Shown one piece after another: positions 32,144 through 41,786 of a stretch of DNA of 64,000 bases. The DNA is from Brachybacterium sp. SGAir0954 (GTDB lineage: Bacteria; Actinomycetota; Actinomycetes; Actinomycetales; Dermabacteraceae), in contig NZ_CP027295.1 of the NCBI RefSeq assembly GCF_005490785.1, positions 2,728,001 to 2,792,000 of the forward strand, in the 5' to 3' direction. A program made the position numbers and the translations under genes. Each line of letters opens with the position of its first letter. Position 1 is the stretch's first letter. The notes below the pieces were generated by a model. It was not told the DNA's origin, searched no databases, and saw only the letters and a list, made by a program, of their open reading frames with translations.

Positions 32144-32545
32144 ATGAAGGGCTTCAAGGACTTCGTGATGCAGGGCAACGTCATCGATCTCGCCGTCGGC
32201 GTGGTCATCGGCGGCGCCTTCACCGCGCTCGTGACCGGCTTCGTCACCTACATCATCAACCCGATCGTCGCGGCCGCCGGCGGCGCGGACAGCATCGGTC
32301 TGGGCTTCATGGTCCGCCCGGGCAACGAGGCCACGTTCGTCAACGTCGGCGCGCTGATCTCCGCGATCATCACCTTCCTCATCACGGCCGCGGTCGTCTA
32401 CTTCGTGTTCGTGATGCCGATGACCAAGGCGCGCGAGTTCGCGAACCGCAACAAGCCCGTCGAGGCCGAGGCGGCTCCCGAGGACATCGTCCTCCTCACC
32501 GAGATCCGTGACGCCCTGCGCACGAACTCGAACCCCCAGGCCTGA
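32144..32545 (+). CDS. mscL: Large-conductance mechanosensitive channel
   Basis: 133 residues. MscL opens under membrane tension to release solutes in hypo-osmotic shock. The N-terminal helix KGFKDFVMQGNVIDLAVGVVIG is the family hallmark, TM1 is at about 14-40, an outer loop at 41-68 and TM2 at about 69-90, followed by a charged tail. The ribosome binding site AAAGGATGAG lies upstream of the ATG at 32144; an in-frame ATG at 32135 is less likely. A 16-bp hairpin follows at 32586-32621. Confidence 0.97.
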   Translation: MKGFKDFVMQGNVIDLAVGVVIGGAFTALVTGFVTYIINPIVAAAGGADSIGLGFMVRPGNEATFVNVGALISAIITFLITAAVVYFVFVMPMTKAREFANRNKPVEAEAAPEDIVLLTEIRDALRTNSNPQA

Positions 32546-32585
32546 TCGACGCGATCGGCCAGGTCCGCTCCGCGGACCGACCCCC

Positions 32586-32621
32586 ACGGCGGGGCGGGAC
32601 CTCACGGTCCCGCCCCGCCGT
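32586..32621 (+). terminator. Perfect 16-bp hairpin after mscL
   Basis: Arms 32586-32601 and 32606-32621 are exact reverse complements with a TCAC loop. No T tract follows. Confidence 0.82.
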
Positions 32622-32646
32622 CGTGCGTGCGGGGGCCGCAGCGGTG

Positions 32647-32652
32647 TACGGT
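32647..32652 (+). promoter_or_regulatory. -10 box (TACGGT) for mutY
   Basis: TACGGT ends 6 bases before GTG 32659 and supports that start over the upstream in-frame GTG at 32623. Confidence 0.5.
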
Positions 32653-32658
32653 CCCGAG

Positions 32659-33549
32659 GTGCCCGAGACCCCCGCCCCGCTCACGACCGGTGCGGTCGAC
32701 GCCGTCCTCGCCTGGTACGAGCAGTCCGCACGAGAGCTCCCGTGGCGTCTCCCGGAGGCCGGCGCCTGGGGCATCCTCGTCTCCGAGATCATGCTCCAGC
32801 AGACCCCGGTCGTGCGGGTCCTCCCCCGCTGGATCGACTGGATGACGCGCTGGCCCACCCCGGCGGACCTCGCCGCCGCGCCGACCGCCGACGTGCTGCG
32901 CGCGTGGGACCGGCTCGGCTATCCCCGCCGCGCGCTGCGCCTCCAGGACTGCGCCCGTGCGATCGTCCGCGAGCACGACGGCGTGGTGCCCCGCGGGGAG
33001 GACGCCCTGCGCGCCCTGCCCGGGATCGGCGAGTACACCGCGGCGGCCGTCACCGCCTTCGCCCATCACGATCGTGCCGTCGTCGCGGACACCAACGTGC
33101 GCCGGGTGATCGCCCGCGCCGTGCAGGGCGACCCGCTCCCTGCACGCTCCTACACCGCCGCCGAGCGTGCCCGGATCACCGCCTCGGTCCCCGAGGACGT
33201 CCCCCGCTCCGTGCGCTGGAACCAGGCCGTCATGGAGCTCGGGGCGCTCGTGTGCACCGCCCGCTCACCGCGCTGCGAGCAGTGCCCGCTCGCCGCGCAT
33301 TCCTGCGCCTGGGTCGCCGCGGGGAAGCCCGAGCCCGAGCCCGGGGCCCGCCGCACCCAGTCCTTCGCCGGCACCGACCGCGAGATGCGCGGCCTGATCA
33401 TGGCGCAGCTGCGGGAGCACGGCGTCGTCGCCGTCCCGGCGCTCGACGCGCTCGATCCCGCCGACCCTGCCCGCGTCGCACGCTGCCTGGCCTCCCTGCT
33501 CGCCGACGGCCTCGCGGTGCGCGAAGACGAGCAGGTCCGGCTGCCCTGA
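32659..33549 (+). CDS. mutY: A/G-specific adenine glycosylase
   Basis: MutY removes adenine mispaired with 8-oxoguanine. The 296-residue protein has ELPWR, the EIMLQQTPV segment with the catalytic Glu, the helix-hairpin-helix LPGIGEYTAAAV with the Asp in VADTNVRR, and the iron-sulphur cluster spacing C-x6-C-x2-C-x5-C (CTARSPRCEQC through HSC). It is shorter than E. coli MutY and has no full MutT-like C-terminal domain, as in several Actinobacteria; the last 60 residues may be a small winged helix. Start is taken at GTG 32659. Confidence 0.95.
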   Translation: MPETPAPLTTGAVDAVLAWYEQSARELPWRLPEAGAWGILVSEIMLQQTPVVRVLPRWIDWMTRWPTPADLAAAPTADVLRAWDRLGYPRRALRLQDCARAIVREHDGVVPRGEDALRALPGIGEYTAAAVTAFAHHDRAVVADTNVRRVIARAVQGDPLPARSYTAAERARITASVPEDVPRSVRWNQAVMELGALVCTARSPRCEQCPLAAHSCAWVAAGKPEPEPGARRTQSFAGTDREMRGLIMAQLREHGVVAVPALDALDPADPARVARCLASLLADGLAVREDEQVRLP

Positions 33550-33583
33550 GCGCCTGACCCTGCGCGGGGACGTGCACCGCGCC

Positions 33584-34081
33584 TCAGAGGTGGACGATCA
33601 TCCGGGTGTTGCCGAGGGTGTTGGGCTTGACGCGGGCGAGGTCGAGGAACTCGGCGATGCCCTCGTCCGGGGAGCGCAGCAGCTGGCTGTACAGCTCGGG
33701 GTCCACGACCTCCTCCATCTCCTCGAAGCCGTGGCGGGAGAAGAACTCCGTCTCGAAGGTCAGGCAGAACACGCGGGACAAGCCCAGGTCCCGGGCGCGC
33801 TGCAGCAGCGCCTCGAGCATCCGGTGGCCCGTGCCGGTGCCGCGCAGGGCGTCGCTCACGGCGAGGGTGCGCACCTCGGCGAGGTCCTCCCACATGACGT
33901 GGAGCGCACCGCAGCCGACGACCGTCCCGTCCTCGTCGACGGCGACCAGGAACTCCTGGACCGCCTCGTAGAAGGAGACGAGATCCTTGCCCAGCAGGAT
34001 CCCGCTGTGGGCGAGCGGCTCGACGAGCGCGTTGATGCCGCGGACGTCGGCCGGCAGGGCGAGGCGGATCGAGATGGTCAC
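33584..34081 (-). CDS. argA: Amino-acid N-acetyltransferase (N-acetylglutamate synthase)
   Basis: 165-residue single GNAT domain. IRLALPADVRGINALVEPLA, VVGCGALHVMWEDLAEVRTL and the acetyl-CoA loop RGTGTGHRMLEALL match the short actinobacterial ArgA (Rv2747 type), which makes N-acetylglutamate, the first step of arginine synthesis. The usual amino-acid-kinase domain of E. coli ArgA is absent, as normal for this form. GTG start overlaps the dedA stop by 4 bases (GTGA). No other arg genes are in the window. Confidence 0.93.
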   Translation of the reverse strand: MTISIRLALPADVRGINALVEPLAHSGILLGKDLVSFYEAVQEFLVAVDEDGTVVGCGALHVMWEDLAEVRTLAVSDALRGTGTGHRMLEALLQRARDLGLSRVFCLTFETEFFSRHGFEEMEEVVDPELYSQLLRSPDEGIAEFLDLARVKPNTLGNTRMIVHL

Positions 34082-34890
34082 GGGCGGGTCTCCTCGGGGG
34101 ACGAGGTCGGTTCGGCGCCGGGGGCGACGAGGTGGCCGGTGCGGTCGCCTTCGGACGCGGTATCGGCATCGGTGCCGGCTCCGGCGGTTCCCTCGGACGT
34201 GGAGCCGGCAGCGTCGGCCCCGGCGGCGCCCTCCTCGGCGGCGCGACGGTCGGCGCGCCGGTCGAGCACCCGGTGGACGGCGTTGATGACGCGCTCGACG
34301 ACGAGCGCGAGGACCACCGCGGCGATGAGCGCGACGGTGATCGCGAGCAGGTGGTTGTCCTCGAACCAGGCGCCCGCGAGGGAGCCGATCGCGCACGAGT
34401 ACACGGCCCACACGAAGGTCGAGAGCAGCGAGCGCGGCCAGAACTCGCGGTGCGGGTAGCGCACGGCCCCGGCCACGAGGTTCACGGCGGTGCGGCCGAA
34501 GGGGATGTAGCGCGCCGTCATGAGGAAGATCAGCGCGCGCCGCTGCAGGCCGCGATCGGCGGCCTCGACCGCCCGGCGGCCCTTGCCCTCGCGCAGGAAG
34601 CGGAAGCGCTGCCAGCCGATGGTCCGCCCCAGCAGGTAGCCGAGGTTGTCACCGGTCCAGGCGCCGAGCCAGGCGGCCAGGCCCACGAGGATGATCGACG
34701 GGCGGCCCGAGGAGGCCCACAGCGAGGAGAGCGTGACGATCGTCGACTCGCTGGGCACGGACGGGAAGAAGCCGTCGAACGCGGCGAAGAGGTACACCAT
34801 CAGGTGCACCCACCAGGCGTCGGCGACGCCGAGGATCCACTCCTCGAGGATTCCCGAGAGGTGGAGCACCTGGTCCAGGAAGTGCTGCAC
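34078..34890 (-). CDS. DedA/SNARE-associated family membrane protein
   Basis: 270 residues. Membrane segments flank the conserved re-entrant region FPSVPSESTIVTLSSLW and GDNLGYLLGRTIG; the Arg motif lies in ARYIPFGRTAVNLVAG. About 60 acidic, Ala/Gly-rich residues follow the last helix (DADTASEGD and similar). DedA proteins take part in lipid-carrier (undecaprenyl phosphate) flipping and membrane homeostasis. Translationally coupled to argA downstream. Confidence 0.92.
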   Translation of the reverse strand: MQHFLDQVLHLSGILEEWILGVADAWWVHLMVYLFAAFDGFFPSVPSESTIVTLSSLWASSGRPSIILVGLAAWLGAWTGDNLGYLLGRTIGWQRFRFLREGKGRRAVEAADRGLQRRALIFLMTARYIPFGRTAVNLVAGAVRYPHREFWPRSLLSTFVWAVYSCAIGSLAGAWFEDNHLLAITVALIAAVVLALVVERVINAVHRVLDRRADRRAAEEGAAGADAAGSTSEGTAGAGTDADTASEGDRTGHLVAPGAEPTSSPEETRP

Positions 34891-34932
34891 GGGCTGCCGC
34901 TCGCTTCCCCGGGCGCGTGCCCGGATTGAGGA

Positions 34933-34970
34933 CGGGCCGGCCCCCGCCCCGGAGGGTGGGGACCGGCCCG
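34933..34970 (-). terminator. 17-bp hairpin (one mismatch) after clpC
   Basis: 34933-34949 pairs with 34954-34970 with a single C-A mismatch and one G-T pair. It lies just after the clpC stop on the minus strand and before dedA. Confidence 0.75.
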
Positions 34971-34976
34971 CGGCGA

Positions 34977-37568
34977 TCAGGAGGCGTTGGCCTCTGCGCT
35001 GTCGGAGGACTCCGCGTCCGTGCGCCCGTCGGCGTCCGGATGCGCGACCTCGTCCGACCGCGCCTCGGTCATCCGCTCCACGTCGATGGTGTCGCTGATC
35101 GGCTCGAGGGAGCCGTCCTCACCGCGACGGGAGAAGGTGAGCTCCCCGAGGAGCCCCTCGCCCTGCGCGTCGACGACGATCTCGTCGCCCACCCGCACCT
35201 GGCCGAAGAGGATCTTCTCGGACAGCACGTCCTCGATGTCCCGCTGGATGGTGCGGCGCAGCGGCCGGGCGCCCAGCACCGGGTCGTAGCCCTTCTCCGC
35301 GAGGAGGGCCTTCGCCGGCGCGGTGAGCGCGAGGCTCATCTCCTTCTCCTCGAGGCGGGTCTCGAGCTTCGCGACCATGAGGTCCACGATCTCGACGATC
35401 TCCGACTGCGAGAGCTGCGGGAACACGACCACGTCGTCGACACGGTTGAGGAACTCGGGCTTGAAGTGCTGCTTGAGCTCCTCGTGGACCTTCGACTTCA
35501 TCCGCTCGTAGTCCGTGGACAGGTCGCCGCCGGCCTGGAAGCCCATCGACACGCCCTTGGCGATGTCGCGGGTGCCCAGGTTGGTGGTCATGATGATGAC
35601 GGTGTTCTTGAAGTCGACCACCCGGCCCTGCGAGTCGGTGAGGCGGCCGTCCTCGAGGATCTGCAGGAGCGAGTTGAAGATGTCCACGTGGGCCTTCTCC
35701 ACCTCGTCGAACAGCACCACGCTGAACGGCTTGCGGCGCACCTTCTCGGTGAGCTGGCCGCCCTCGTCGTAGCCGACGTACCCGGGGGGCGAGCCGAACA
35801 GGCGCGAGGCCGTGTGCTTCTCGCCGAACTCGGACATGTCCAGCTGGATGAGGGAGTCCTCGTCGCCGAAGAGGAACTCGGCGAGGGCCTTGGCCAGCTC
35901 CGTCTTGCCGACGCCCGTGGGGCCGGCGAAGATGAACGAGCCGCCGGGGCGCTTGGGATCCTTCAGACCCGCACGCGTGCGGCGGATCGCCTGGGACAGC
36001 GCCTTGATGGCCTCGTCCTGACCGATGACGCGCTTGTGCAGCTCGTCCTCCATGTGGAGCAGCCGCGAGGACTCCTCCTCGGTGAGCTTGACGATCGGGA
36101 TGCCGGTCGAGGCCGCGAGGACCTCGGCGATGACCTCCTCGGAGACGGTCGTGACGGCGTCGGACTCGCCGTGACGCCAGGCCTTCTCCTTCTCGTCGCG
36201 CTCGGTCTTGAGCTTCTGCTCCTCGTCGCGGAGGCTCGCGGCGAGCTCGAAGTCCTGCCCGTCGATCGCCTCCTCCTTCTTCTTCCGCGTCTCCTCGATG
36301 CGGGTGTCGAAGGCCTTGAGCTCCGGCGGGGCGGTGAGACGGCGGATGCGCAGGCGCGCGCCTGCCTCGTCGATCAGGTCGATCGCCTTGTCCGGGAGGA
36401 AGCGGTCGTTGACGTAGCGGTCCGCGAGGTTCGCGGCGGCGACGAGGGCGCTGTCGGTGATGGTCACCTTGTGGTGCGCCTCGTAGCGGTCCCGCAGGCC
36501 CTTGAGGATCTCGATGGTGTGGACGATCGAGGGCTCGTCGACGGTGATCGGCTGGAAGCGGCGCTCGAGGGCCGCGTCCTTCTCGATGTGCTTGCGGTAC
36601 TCCTCGAGCGTGGTCGCACCGATGGTCTGCAGCTCGCCGCGGGCGAGCATCGGCTTGAGGATGCTGGCCGCGTCGATCGCGCCCTCGGCGGCACCGGCAC
36701 CGACGAGGGTGTGGATCTCGTCGATGAACAGGATGATGTCGCCGCGCGTGCGGATCTCCTTGAGCACCTTCTTCAGACGCTCCTCGAAGTCGCCGCGGTA
36801 GCGGGAGCCCGCCACGAGGGAGCCGAGGTCGAGCGTGTAGAGCTGCTTGTCCTTGAGCGTCTCGGGGACGTCCCCGGCGACGATCGACTGGGCGAGGCCC
36901 TCGACGACGGCGCTCTTGCCGACGCCCGGCTCACCGATCAGCACCGGGTTGTTCTTGGTGCGACGGCTGAGCACCTGCATGACGCGCTCGGCCTCGTGCT
37001 CGCGCCCGATCACCGGGTCGAGGTTGCCCTCGCGCGCGGCCTGGGTGAGGTTGCGGCCGAACTGGTCCAGCACGAGCGAACCGGCGGGCTGACCCTCGGC
37101 GGGGCCACCGGCGGCGGCCGGCTCCTTGCCCTGGTAGCCGGAGAGGCGCTCGATGACCTCCTGGCGCACGGCGGCGGGCTCGGCCTTCAGGCGGGAGAGG
37201 ACCTTGACGGCCGTTCCCTCACCCTCGCGCAGCAGACCCAGCAGGATGTGCTCGGTGCCGATGTAGTTGTGGCCCAGCTGCAGCGCCTCGCGCAGGGACA
37301 GCTCGAGCACCTTCTTCGCCCGGGGCGTGAAGGGGATGTGCCCGCTCGGCGTCTGGTTGCCCTCACCGATGATGTCGCGCACCTGCTCGCGGACGGCGTC
37401 GAGCGTGACGCCGAGGGCCTCGAGGGCCTTCGCGCCCACGCCCTCGTTCTCGTGGATCAGGCCGAGCAGGATGTGCTCGGTGCCGATGTAGTTGTGGTTG
37501 AGCAGGCGAGCCTCGTCCTGTGCCAGGACGACGACGCGGCGGGCCCGGTCGGTGAACCGTTCGAACAT
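34977..37568 (-). CDS. clpC: ATP-dependent Clp protease ATP-binding subunit ClpC
   Basis: 863 residues. ClpC unfolds proteins and passes them to ClpP. Two Clp N repeats at the N-terminus ([30 protein letters not shown] occurs twice), first AAA+ Walker A GEPGVGKS with [14 protein letters not shown], a UVR motif in the middle domain ([16 protein letters not shown]), second Walker [10 protein letters not shown] and [10 protein letters not shown]. The C-terminal tail after the D2 domain is acidic. GGGGGAGGA lies before the ATG. It is preceded by a 317-base gap with the divergent mqo gene. Confidence 0.98.
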   Translation of the reverse strand: MFERFTDRARRVVVLAQDEARLLNHNYIGTEHILLGLIHENEGVGAKALEALGVTLDAVREQVRDIIGEGNQTPSGHIPFTPRAKKVLELSLREALQLGHNYIGTEHILLGLLREGEGTAVKVLSRLKAEPAAVRQEVIERLSGYQGKEPAAAGGPAEGQPAGSLVLDQFGRNLTQAAREGNLDPVIGREHEAERVMQVLSRRTKNNPVLIGEPGVGKSAVVEGLAQSIVAGDVPETLKDKQLYTLDLGSLVAGSRYRGDFEERLKKVLKEIRTRGDIILFIDEIHTLVGAGAAEGAIDAASILKPMLARGELQTIGATTLEEYRKHIEKDAALERRFQPITVDEPSIVHTIEILKGLRDRYEAHHKVTITDSALVAAANLADRYVNDRFLPDKAIDLIDEAGARLRIRRLTAPPELKAFDTRIEETRKKKEEAIDGQDFELAASLRDEEQKLKTERDEKEKAWRHGESDAVTTVSEEVIAEVLAASTGIPIVKLTEEESSRLLHMEDELHKRVIGQDEAIKALSQAIRRTRAGLKDPKRPGGSFIFAGPTGVGKTELAKALAEFLFGDEDSLIQLDMSEFGEKHTASRLFGSPPGYVGYDEGGQLTEKVRRKPFSVVLFDEVEKAHVDIFNSLLQILEDGRLTDSQGRVVDFKNTVIIMTTNLGTRDIAKGVSMGFQAGGDLSTDYERMKSKVHEELKQHFKPEFLNRVDDVVVFPQLSQSEIVEIVDLMVAKLETRLEEKEMSLALTAPAKALLAEKGYDPVLGARPLRRTIQRDIEDVLSEKILFGQVRVGDEIVVDAQGEGLLGELTFSRRGEDGSLEPISDTIDVERMTEARSDEVAHPDADGRTDAESSDSAEANAS

Positions 37569-37592
37569 GGTCCTCCCCCATTCGTGGTGGTG

Positions 37593-37754
37593 ATGGATCG
37601 AGACTACGCGCGAATCCCGGAGGGGCCAGTGCTGTTCGCCGCGGGCGTGACGACGCCGTCCCCCGGTGCGCTCGCCGAGCTCGGCGCCCGCGACCGCACC
37701 CAGGCCGTCGTCACCGCCGACCGCAGCGGGCTCGTGGACCCCGGGCCGGGGTGA
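37593..37754 (+). CDS. Possible 53-aa ORF between clpC and mqo
   Basis: An open frame MDRDYARIPEGPVLFAAGV... ending DPGPG. Third positions are about 90 percent G/C, as in true genes here, but I do not recognise the family and there is no good ribosome binding site. It lies in the 317-base clpC-mqo gap (37569-37885), which otherwise holds only promoter sequence. Fragment of a lost gene or chance frame are alternatives. Confidence 0.3.
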   Translation: MDRDYARIPEGPVLFAAGVTTPSPGALAELGARDRTQAVVTADRSGLVDPGPG

Positions 37755-37885
37755 GAGCGCGGAGCATGCACAGGCCAGGGGGGATACGCTGGGACGCGGC
37801 CGCCCGGCAGGCGCGCCCGCACCCCCGCGGCGATGCGGGGGCCGTGCGTCGCCGGGAGCACACGAACCAGCTGGAACGGAGAGAC

Positions 37886-39376
37886 ATGGCTGACCTCAGG
37901 GTGGACGTGACCCGCGCGGACGCGGTGCTGATCGGCGGGGGCATCGCGAGCGCGACCCTCGCGGCGATGATCAGCGAGCTCGAGCCCGGCTGGGACGTGC
38001 AGGTGATCGAGAAGCTCGACGACATCGGCCTCGAGTCGAGCGACGGCTGGAACAACGCCGGCACCGGCCACAGCGCACTGTGCGAGCTCAACTACACGCC
38101 GCAGGACGTCGACGGCTCGGTGAGCCCCGCCAAGGCCATCGCGATCAACGAGCAGTTCCAGGTGAGCCGCCAGTTCTGGGCGCACCTCGTGGAGAACGAC
38201 CGCATCGGGGACCCCGGCGCGTTCATCCACTCCGTGCCCCACATGAGCTTCGTCCACGGGATCGACAGCGTGGACTACCTGCGCCGCCGCCACGAGGCGC
38301 TCACGGCGAACCCCCTGTTCGACCGGATGCGCTTCACGACCGAGCACGCGCAGCTCTCCGAGTGGGCGCCGCTGGTCGCGCAGGAGCGGCCCGTCACCGA
38401 GACGATCGCCGCGACCTGGTCCCCAGACGGCACCGACGTCGACTTCGGCGCGCTGACCGGCCTGCTGCTCGAGCACGCGCGCCGCGTCGGCACGACCGTC
38501 AGCACCGGCTGGGAGGTCGTGGACCTGCGCCGCATGGGCACGGACTGGGGCGTCATGTCCCGCTCCACGAGCACCGGCGAGACCCGGGTCGTGCGCACCC
38601 CGTTCGTCTTCGTCGGCGCGGGCGGCGCGGCGCTGCCGCTGCTGCAGAAGGCCGGGATCCCCGAGATCGACGGCTTCGGCGGCTTCCCGATCTCCGGGCA
38701 GTGGCTGCGCTGCACGAACCCCGAGGTGATCGCCCGTCACGACGCGAAGGTCTACGGCAAGGCCGCCGTCGGCGCCCCGCCGATGAGCGTGCCCCATCTC
38801 GACACCCGGTACATCGACGGCGAGCGCTCGCTCATGTTCGGCCCGTACGCCGGCTGGTCCCCGAAGTTCCTCAAGACCGGCAGCTACACCGACCTCTTCA
38901 CGTCGATCACGCCGAAGAACGTCACCCGCATGATGGCCGTGGCGCCGCCGAACCTCGACCTCATGACGTACCTCGCCTCCCAGCTCGCCGCGACGTCGAA
39001 GCAGCGCTTCGCGGCGCTCGAGGAGTACATGCCCTCGGCGCGGCCGGAGGACTGGGAGCAGATCACCGCCGGCCAGCGGGTCCAGGTCATCGCCCCGGAC
39101 AAGGACAAGCACGGCGTGCTGCAGTTCGGCACGCAGGTGATCACCGCGGCGGACGGCTCGATCGGCGGCATGCTCGGGGCCTCCCCCGGCGCCTCGACCG
39201 CGACGGACATCATGATCCGCCTGCTGACGCGCATGTTCCCCGAGCGCGAGGACGCCTGGCGCCCGATCATCGCGCGCATGGTGCCCAGCTGGGGCACCCA
39301 GCTCTCCTCGGACGCCGACGCCGCGCACGCCTCCCTCGAGCGCACCGCCGCGGCCCTCGGCCTCACCCACGACTGA
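37886..39376 (+). CDS. mqo: Malate:quinone oxidoreductase
   Basis: 496 residues. Mqo oxidises malate to oxaloacetate and gives electrons to the quinone pool as a peripheral membrane FAD enzyme of the TCA cycle. The N-terminal dinucleotide loop is AVLIGGGIASATLAAMI, followed by GLESSDGWNNAGTGHSAL, a family hallmark; FVGAGGAALPLLQKAGI and GASPGASTATDIM near the C-terminus complete the pattern. The ATG follows GGAACGGAGAG. A TACGCT about 100 bases upstream (37782) may be its -10 box. Downstream, lutA starts after 44 bases. Confidence 0.97.
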   Translation: MADLRVDVTRADAVLIGGGIASATLAAMISELEPGWDVQVIEKLDDIGLESSDGWNNAGTGHSALCELNYTPQDVDGSVSPAKAIAINEQFQVSRQFWAHLVENDRIGDPGAFIHSVPHMSFVHGIDSVDYLRRRHEALTANPLFDRMRFTTEHAQLSEWAPLVAQERPVTETIAATWSPDGTDVDFGALTGLLLEHARRVGTTVSTGWEVVDLRRMGTDWGVMSRSTSTGETRVVRTPFVFVGAGGAALPLLQKAGIPEIDGFGGFPISGQWLRCTNPEVIARHDAKVYGKAAVGAPPMSVPHLDTRYIDGERSLMFGPYAGWSPKFLKTGSYTDLFTSITPKNVTRMMAVAPPNLDLMTYLASQLAATSKQRFAALEEYMPSARPEDWEQITAGQRVQVIAPDKDKHGVLQFGTQVITAADGSIGGMLGASPGASTATDIMIRLLTRMFPEREDAWRPIIARMVPSWGTQLSSDADAAHASLERTAAALGLTHD

Positions 39377-39420
39377 CCACCAGGCGGCCCTCCCGGGGCC
39401 GCGGACCCGGAGGGATCCCC

Positions 39421-40206
39421 ATGCGCATCTCGCTGATGACCACCTGTCTGGTGGACGTGATGGCGCCCGACGTCGCCGCGTCGACGGTGCGTCTGCTCGA
39501 GCGGCTCGGTCACGAGGTGGTCTTCGACCGCCGACAGACCTGCTGCGGGCAGATGCACACGAACACCGGCTATTACACCGAGGCCGCTCCCGTGGTGCGG
39601 CAGTTCGTGGACACCTTCGAGCCCGCGCTCGACGAGGTCGACGCGATCGTCATGCCCTCGGGCTCGTGCGCCGGCTGCGTCCGCGACCAGCACGCGCTCG
39701 TCGCACGGCACGAGGGGGACAGCGAGCTCGAGGAGCGCGCCGGCCGCGTGGCCGCGAAGACCTACGAGCTCTCCGAGCTACTCGTGGACGTGCTCAAGGT
39801 GACCGACGTCGGCGCCTACTTCCCGCACACCGTCACCTACCACCCCACGTGCCACTCGATGCGCGTGCTCAAGGTGGGGCCGCGCCCGCTGAAGCTCCTG
39901 CGGGCCGTCGAGGGCATCGAGGTCGTGAACCTCCCGGAGTCGGACACCTGCTGCGGGTTCGGCGGGACCTTCTCGGTGAAGAACGACGCGACCTCCGACG
40001 CGATGGTCACCGACAAGGCCGCGAACGTGGTGCGCACGGGCGCGGACTTCGTCGTCGCCGGGGACGCCTCGTGCCTCATGAACATCGGCGGGAAGCTGCA
40101 CCGCACAGGCGCGGCGCCCCGGCCCGTGCACCTCGCGCAGATCCTCGCCTCGACCCGCGAGGAGCCGTTCGTGCCCTCGGAGACGATCCTCGGGAGGGCC
40201 TCATGA
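39421..40206 (+). CDS. lutA: Lactate utilization protein A (Fe-S oxidoreductase)
   Basis: 261 residues with two CCG domains: CCGQMHTNTGYY and SGSCAGCV in the first, HPTCHSM and DTCCGFGGTFSVKN in the second, which hold the unusual Fe-S site. LutA acts with LutB and LutC in oxidising L-lactate to pyruvate. GGAGGGA is placed before the ATG. Its stop overlaps lutB (ATGA). Confidence 0.96.
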   Translation: MRISLMTTCLVDVMAPDVAASTVRLLERLGHEVVFDRRQTCCGQMHTNTGYYTEAAPVVRQFVDTFEPALDEVDAIVMPSGSCAGCVRDQHALVARHEGDSELEERAGRVAAKTYELSELLVDVLKVTDVGAYFPHTVTYHPTCHSMRVLKVGPRPLKLLRAVEGIEVVNLPESDTCCGFGGTFSVKNDATSDAMVTDKAANVVRTGADFVVAGDASCLMNIGGKLHRTGAAPRPVHLAQILASTREEPFVPSETILGRAS

Positions 40207-41786
40207 GCGCGACCGTGAACCTGGGCATGCCGGCGGTGCGCCCGCAGCACGCCTCCCCCTCCTCGACGCTGCGCGGGACCCGCGGGTTCCCCGACGCCGC
40301 CCGCGAGGAGCTGACCGACGAGGTCCTGCGCGGCAACCTCCGCCACGCGACCACCACGATCCAGGCGAAGCGCGCCGGCGTGGTGCGCGAGGTGCGCGAC
40401 TGGCAGAAGCTCCGCAACGCCGGCAGCGCCCTGAAGTGGCAGGTCACCGATCACCTCCCGGAGCTGCTCGAGCAGCTCGAGGAGTCCGTGACCGCGGCCG
40501 GCGGCACCGTGCACTGGGCACGGGACGCCGAGGAGGCCGGCGAGATCGTCACCTCCCTCGCGATCGAGCGCGGCGCCCGCGAGATCCTCAAGGTCAAGTC
40601 GATGGCCACGCAGGAGATCGCGCTGAACGAGACCCTCGAGCACGCGGGCATCCGCGCGATCGAGACGGACCTCGCCGAGCTCATCGTCCAGCTCGCCGGG
40701 GACACCCCGAGCCACATCCTGGTCCCCGCGATCCACCGCAACCGCGCACAGATCCGCGAGATCTTCCTCGCGTCGATGCCGGACCTCGACCCCTCGATCA
40801 CCGACGACCCCGCCGAGCTCGCGGGCGCCGCCCGCCGCTACCTGCGCGAGAAGTTCCTGGACTCCCCCGGCTCCGTCGCGGTCTCCGGCGCGAACTTCGC
40901 CGTCGCGGACACCGGCACCCTCGTGGTCGTCGAGTCCGAGGGCAACGGCCGCATGTGCCTGACCCTCCCGCGCACCCTCATCTCCGTCGTGGGGATCGAG
41001 AAGGTCGTGCCGAGCTTCCAGGACCTCGAGGTGTTCCTCCAGCTCCTGCCGCGCTCCTCGACCGGGGAGCGGATGAACCCGTACACGACCCTCTTCACGG
41101 GCGTGCGCGAGGGCGACGGCCCGCAGGAGTTCCACCTGGTGCTGCTCGACAACGGCCGCTCCGCGGTGCTCGAGGACCCGGACGGTCGCTCCGCGCTGCA
41201 CTGCATCCGCTGCTCCGCCTGCCTGAACGTGTGCCCCGTGTACGCGCGCGCCGGCGGCCACGCGTACGGCTCGACCTACCCCGGCCCGATCGGGGCGATC
41301 CTCTCCCCGCAGATGACCGGGGTGCAGGACGCGGAGGACCCCTCGGCGACCCTGCCGTACGCCTCGAGCCTGTGCGGCGCGTGCTACGACGTGTGCCCGG
41401 TGAAGATCGACATCCCCGCGATCCTCGTGCACCTCCGCGCGAAGGACGTCGACCGTCGTCGCGGCACCCGCGGCGAGTTCCACGGCGCCTGGGACGTGTC
41501 GATGAAGGGCGCGAGCCGGCTCATGTCCTCCCCCCGCGCCTACGACATCGCCGTCCGCTCGGCGGGCACGCTCGCGAAGGTGATGCCGGGGAAGAACATC
41601 GGCACGCTGCCCCATGCGCTGCCGATCGTCCCGGGCTGGACCGACCACCGCGACCTGCCCAAGCCCGGACCGTCCTTCCGCTCCTGGTGGGACCAGCACG
41701 AGAAGCAGCGCGCCGCGGGATCGGCGTCCGGAGCGGGCGCCGCACCGGCGACCGGCGGCGACGAGCAGCAGGAGGACCAGGCATGA
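40203..41786 (+). CDS. lutB: Lactate utilization protein B (Fe-S)
   Basis: 527 residues. A DUF162/LUD domain (NGRMCLTLPRTLISVVG, near residues 255-270) precedes two 4Fe-4S motifs: CIRCSACLNVCPVY and CGACYDVCPVKI. A C-terminal DUF3390-like segment with WWDQHEK follows, then a short disordered tail. It is the electron-transfer subunit of the lactate dehydrogenase complex. Overlaps lutA and lutC by ATGA. Confidence 0.96.
   Translation: MSATVNLGMPAVRPQHASPSSTLRGTRGFPDAAREELTDEVLRGNLRHATTTIQAKRAGVVREVRDWQKLRNAGSALKWQVTDHLPELLEQLEESVTAAGGTVHWARDAEEAGEIVTSLAIERGAREILKVKSMATQEIALNETLEHAGIRAIETDLAELIVQLAGDTPSHILVPAIHRNRAQIREIFLASMPDLDPSITDDPAELAGAARRYLREKFLDSPGSVAVSGANFAVADTGTLVVVESEGNGRMCLTLPRTLISVVGIEKVVPSFQDLEVFLQLLPRSSTGERMNPYTTLFTGVREGDGPQEFHLVLLDNGRSAVLEDPDGRSALHCIRCSACLNVCPVYARAGGHAYGSTYPGPIGAILSPQMTGVQDAEDPSATLPYASSLCGACYDVCPVKIDIPAILVHLRAKDVDRRRGTRGEFHGAWDVSMKGASRLMSSPRAYDIAVRSAGTLAKVMPGKNIGTLPHALPIVPGWTDHRDLPKPGPSFRSWWDQHEKQRAAGSASGAGAAPATGGDEQQEDQA

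Noticed and set aside
34917..37754. 945-residue plus-strand open frame opposite clpC
   Set aside because: Composition is dominated by Leu, Glu, Asp, Val and Arg without domain structure; it is the antisense of a perfectly conserved clpC. Only its last part beyond clpC (37593-37754) is kept as a weak candidate.
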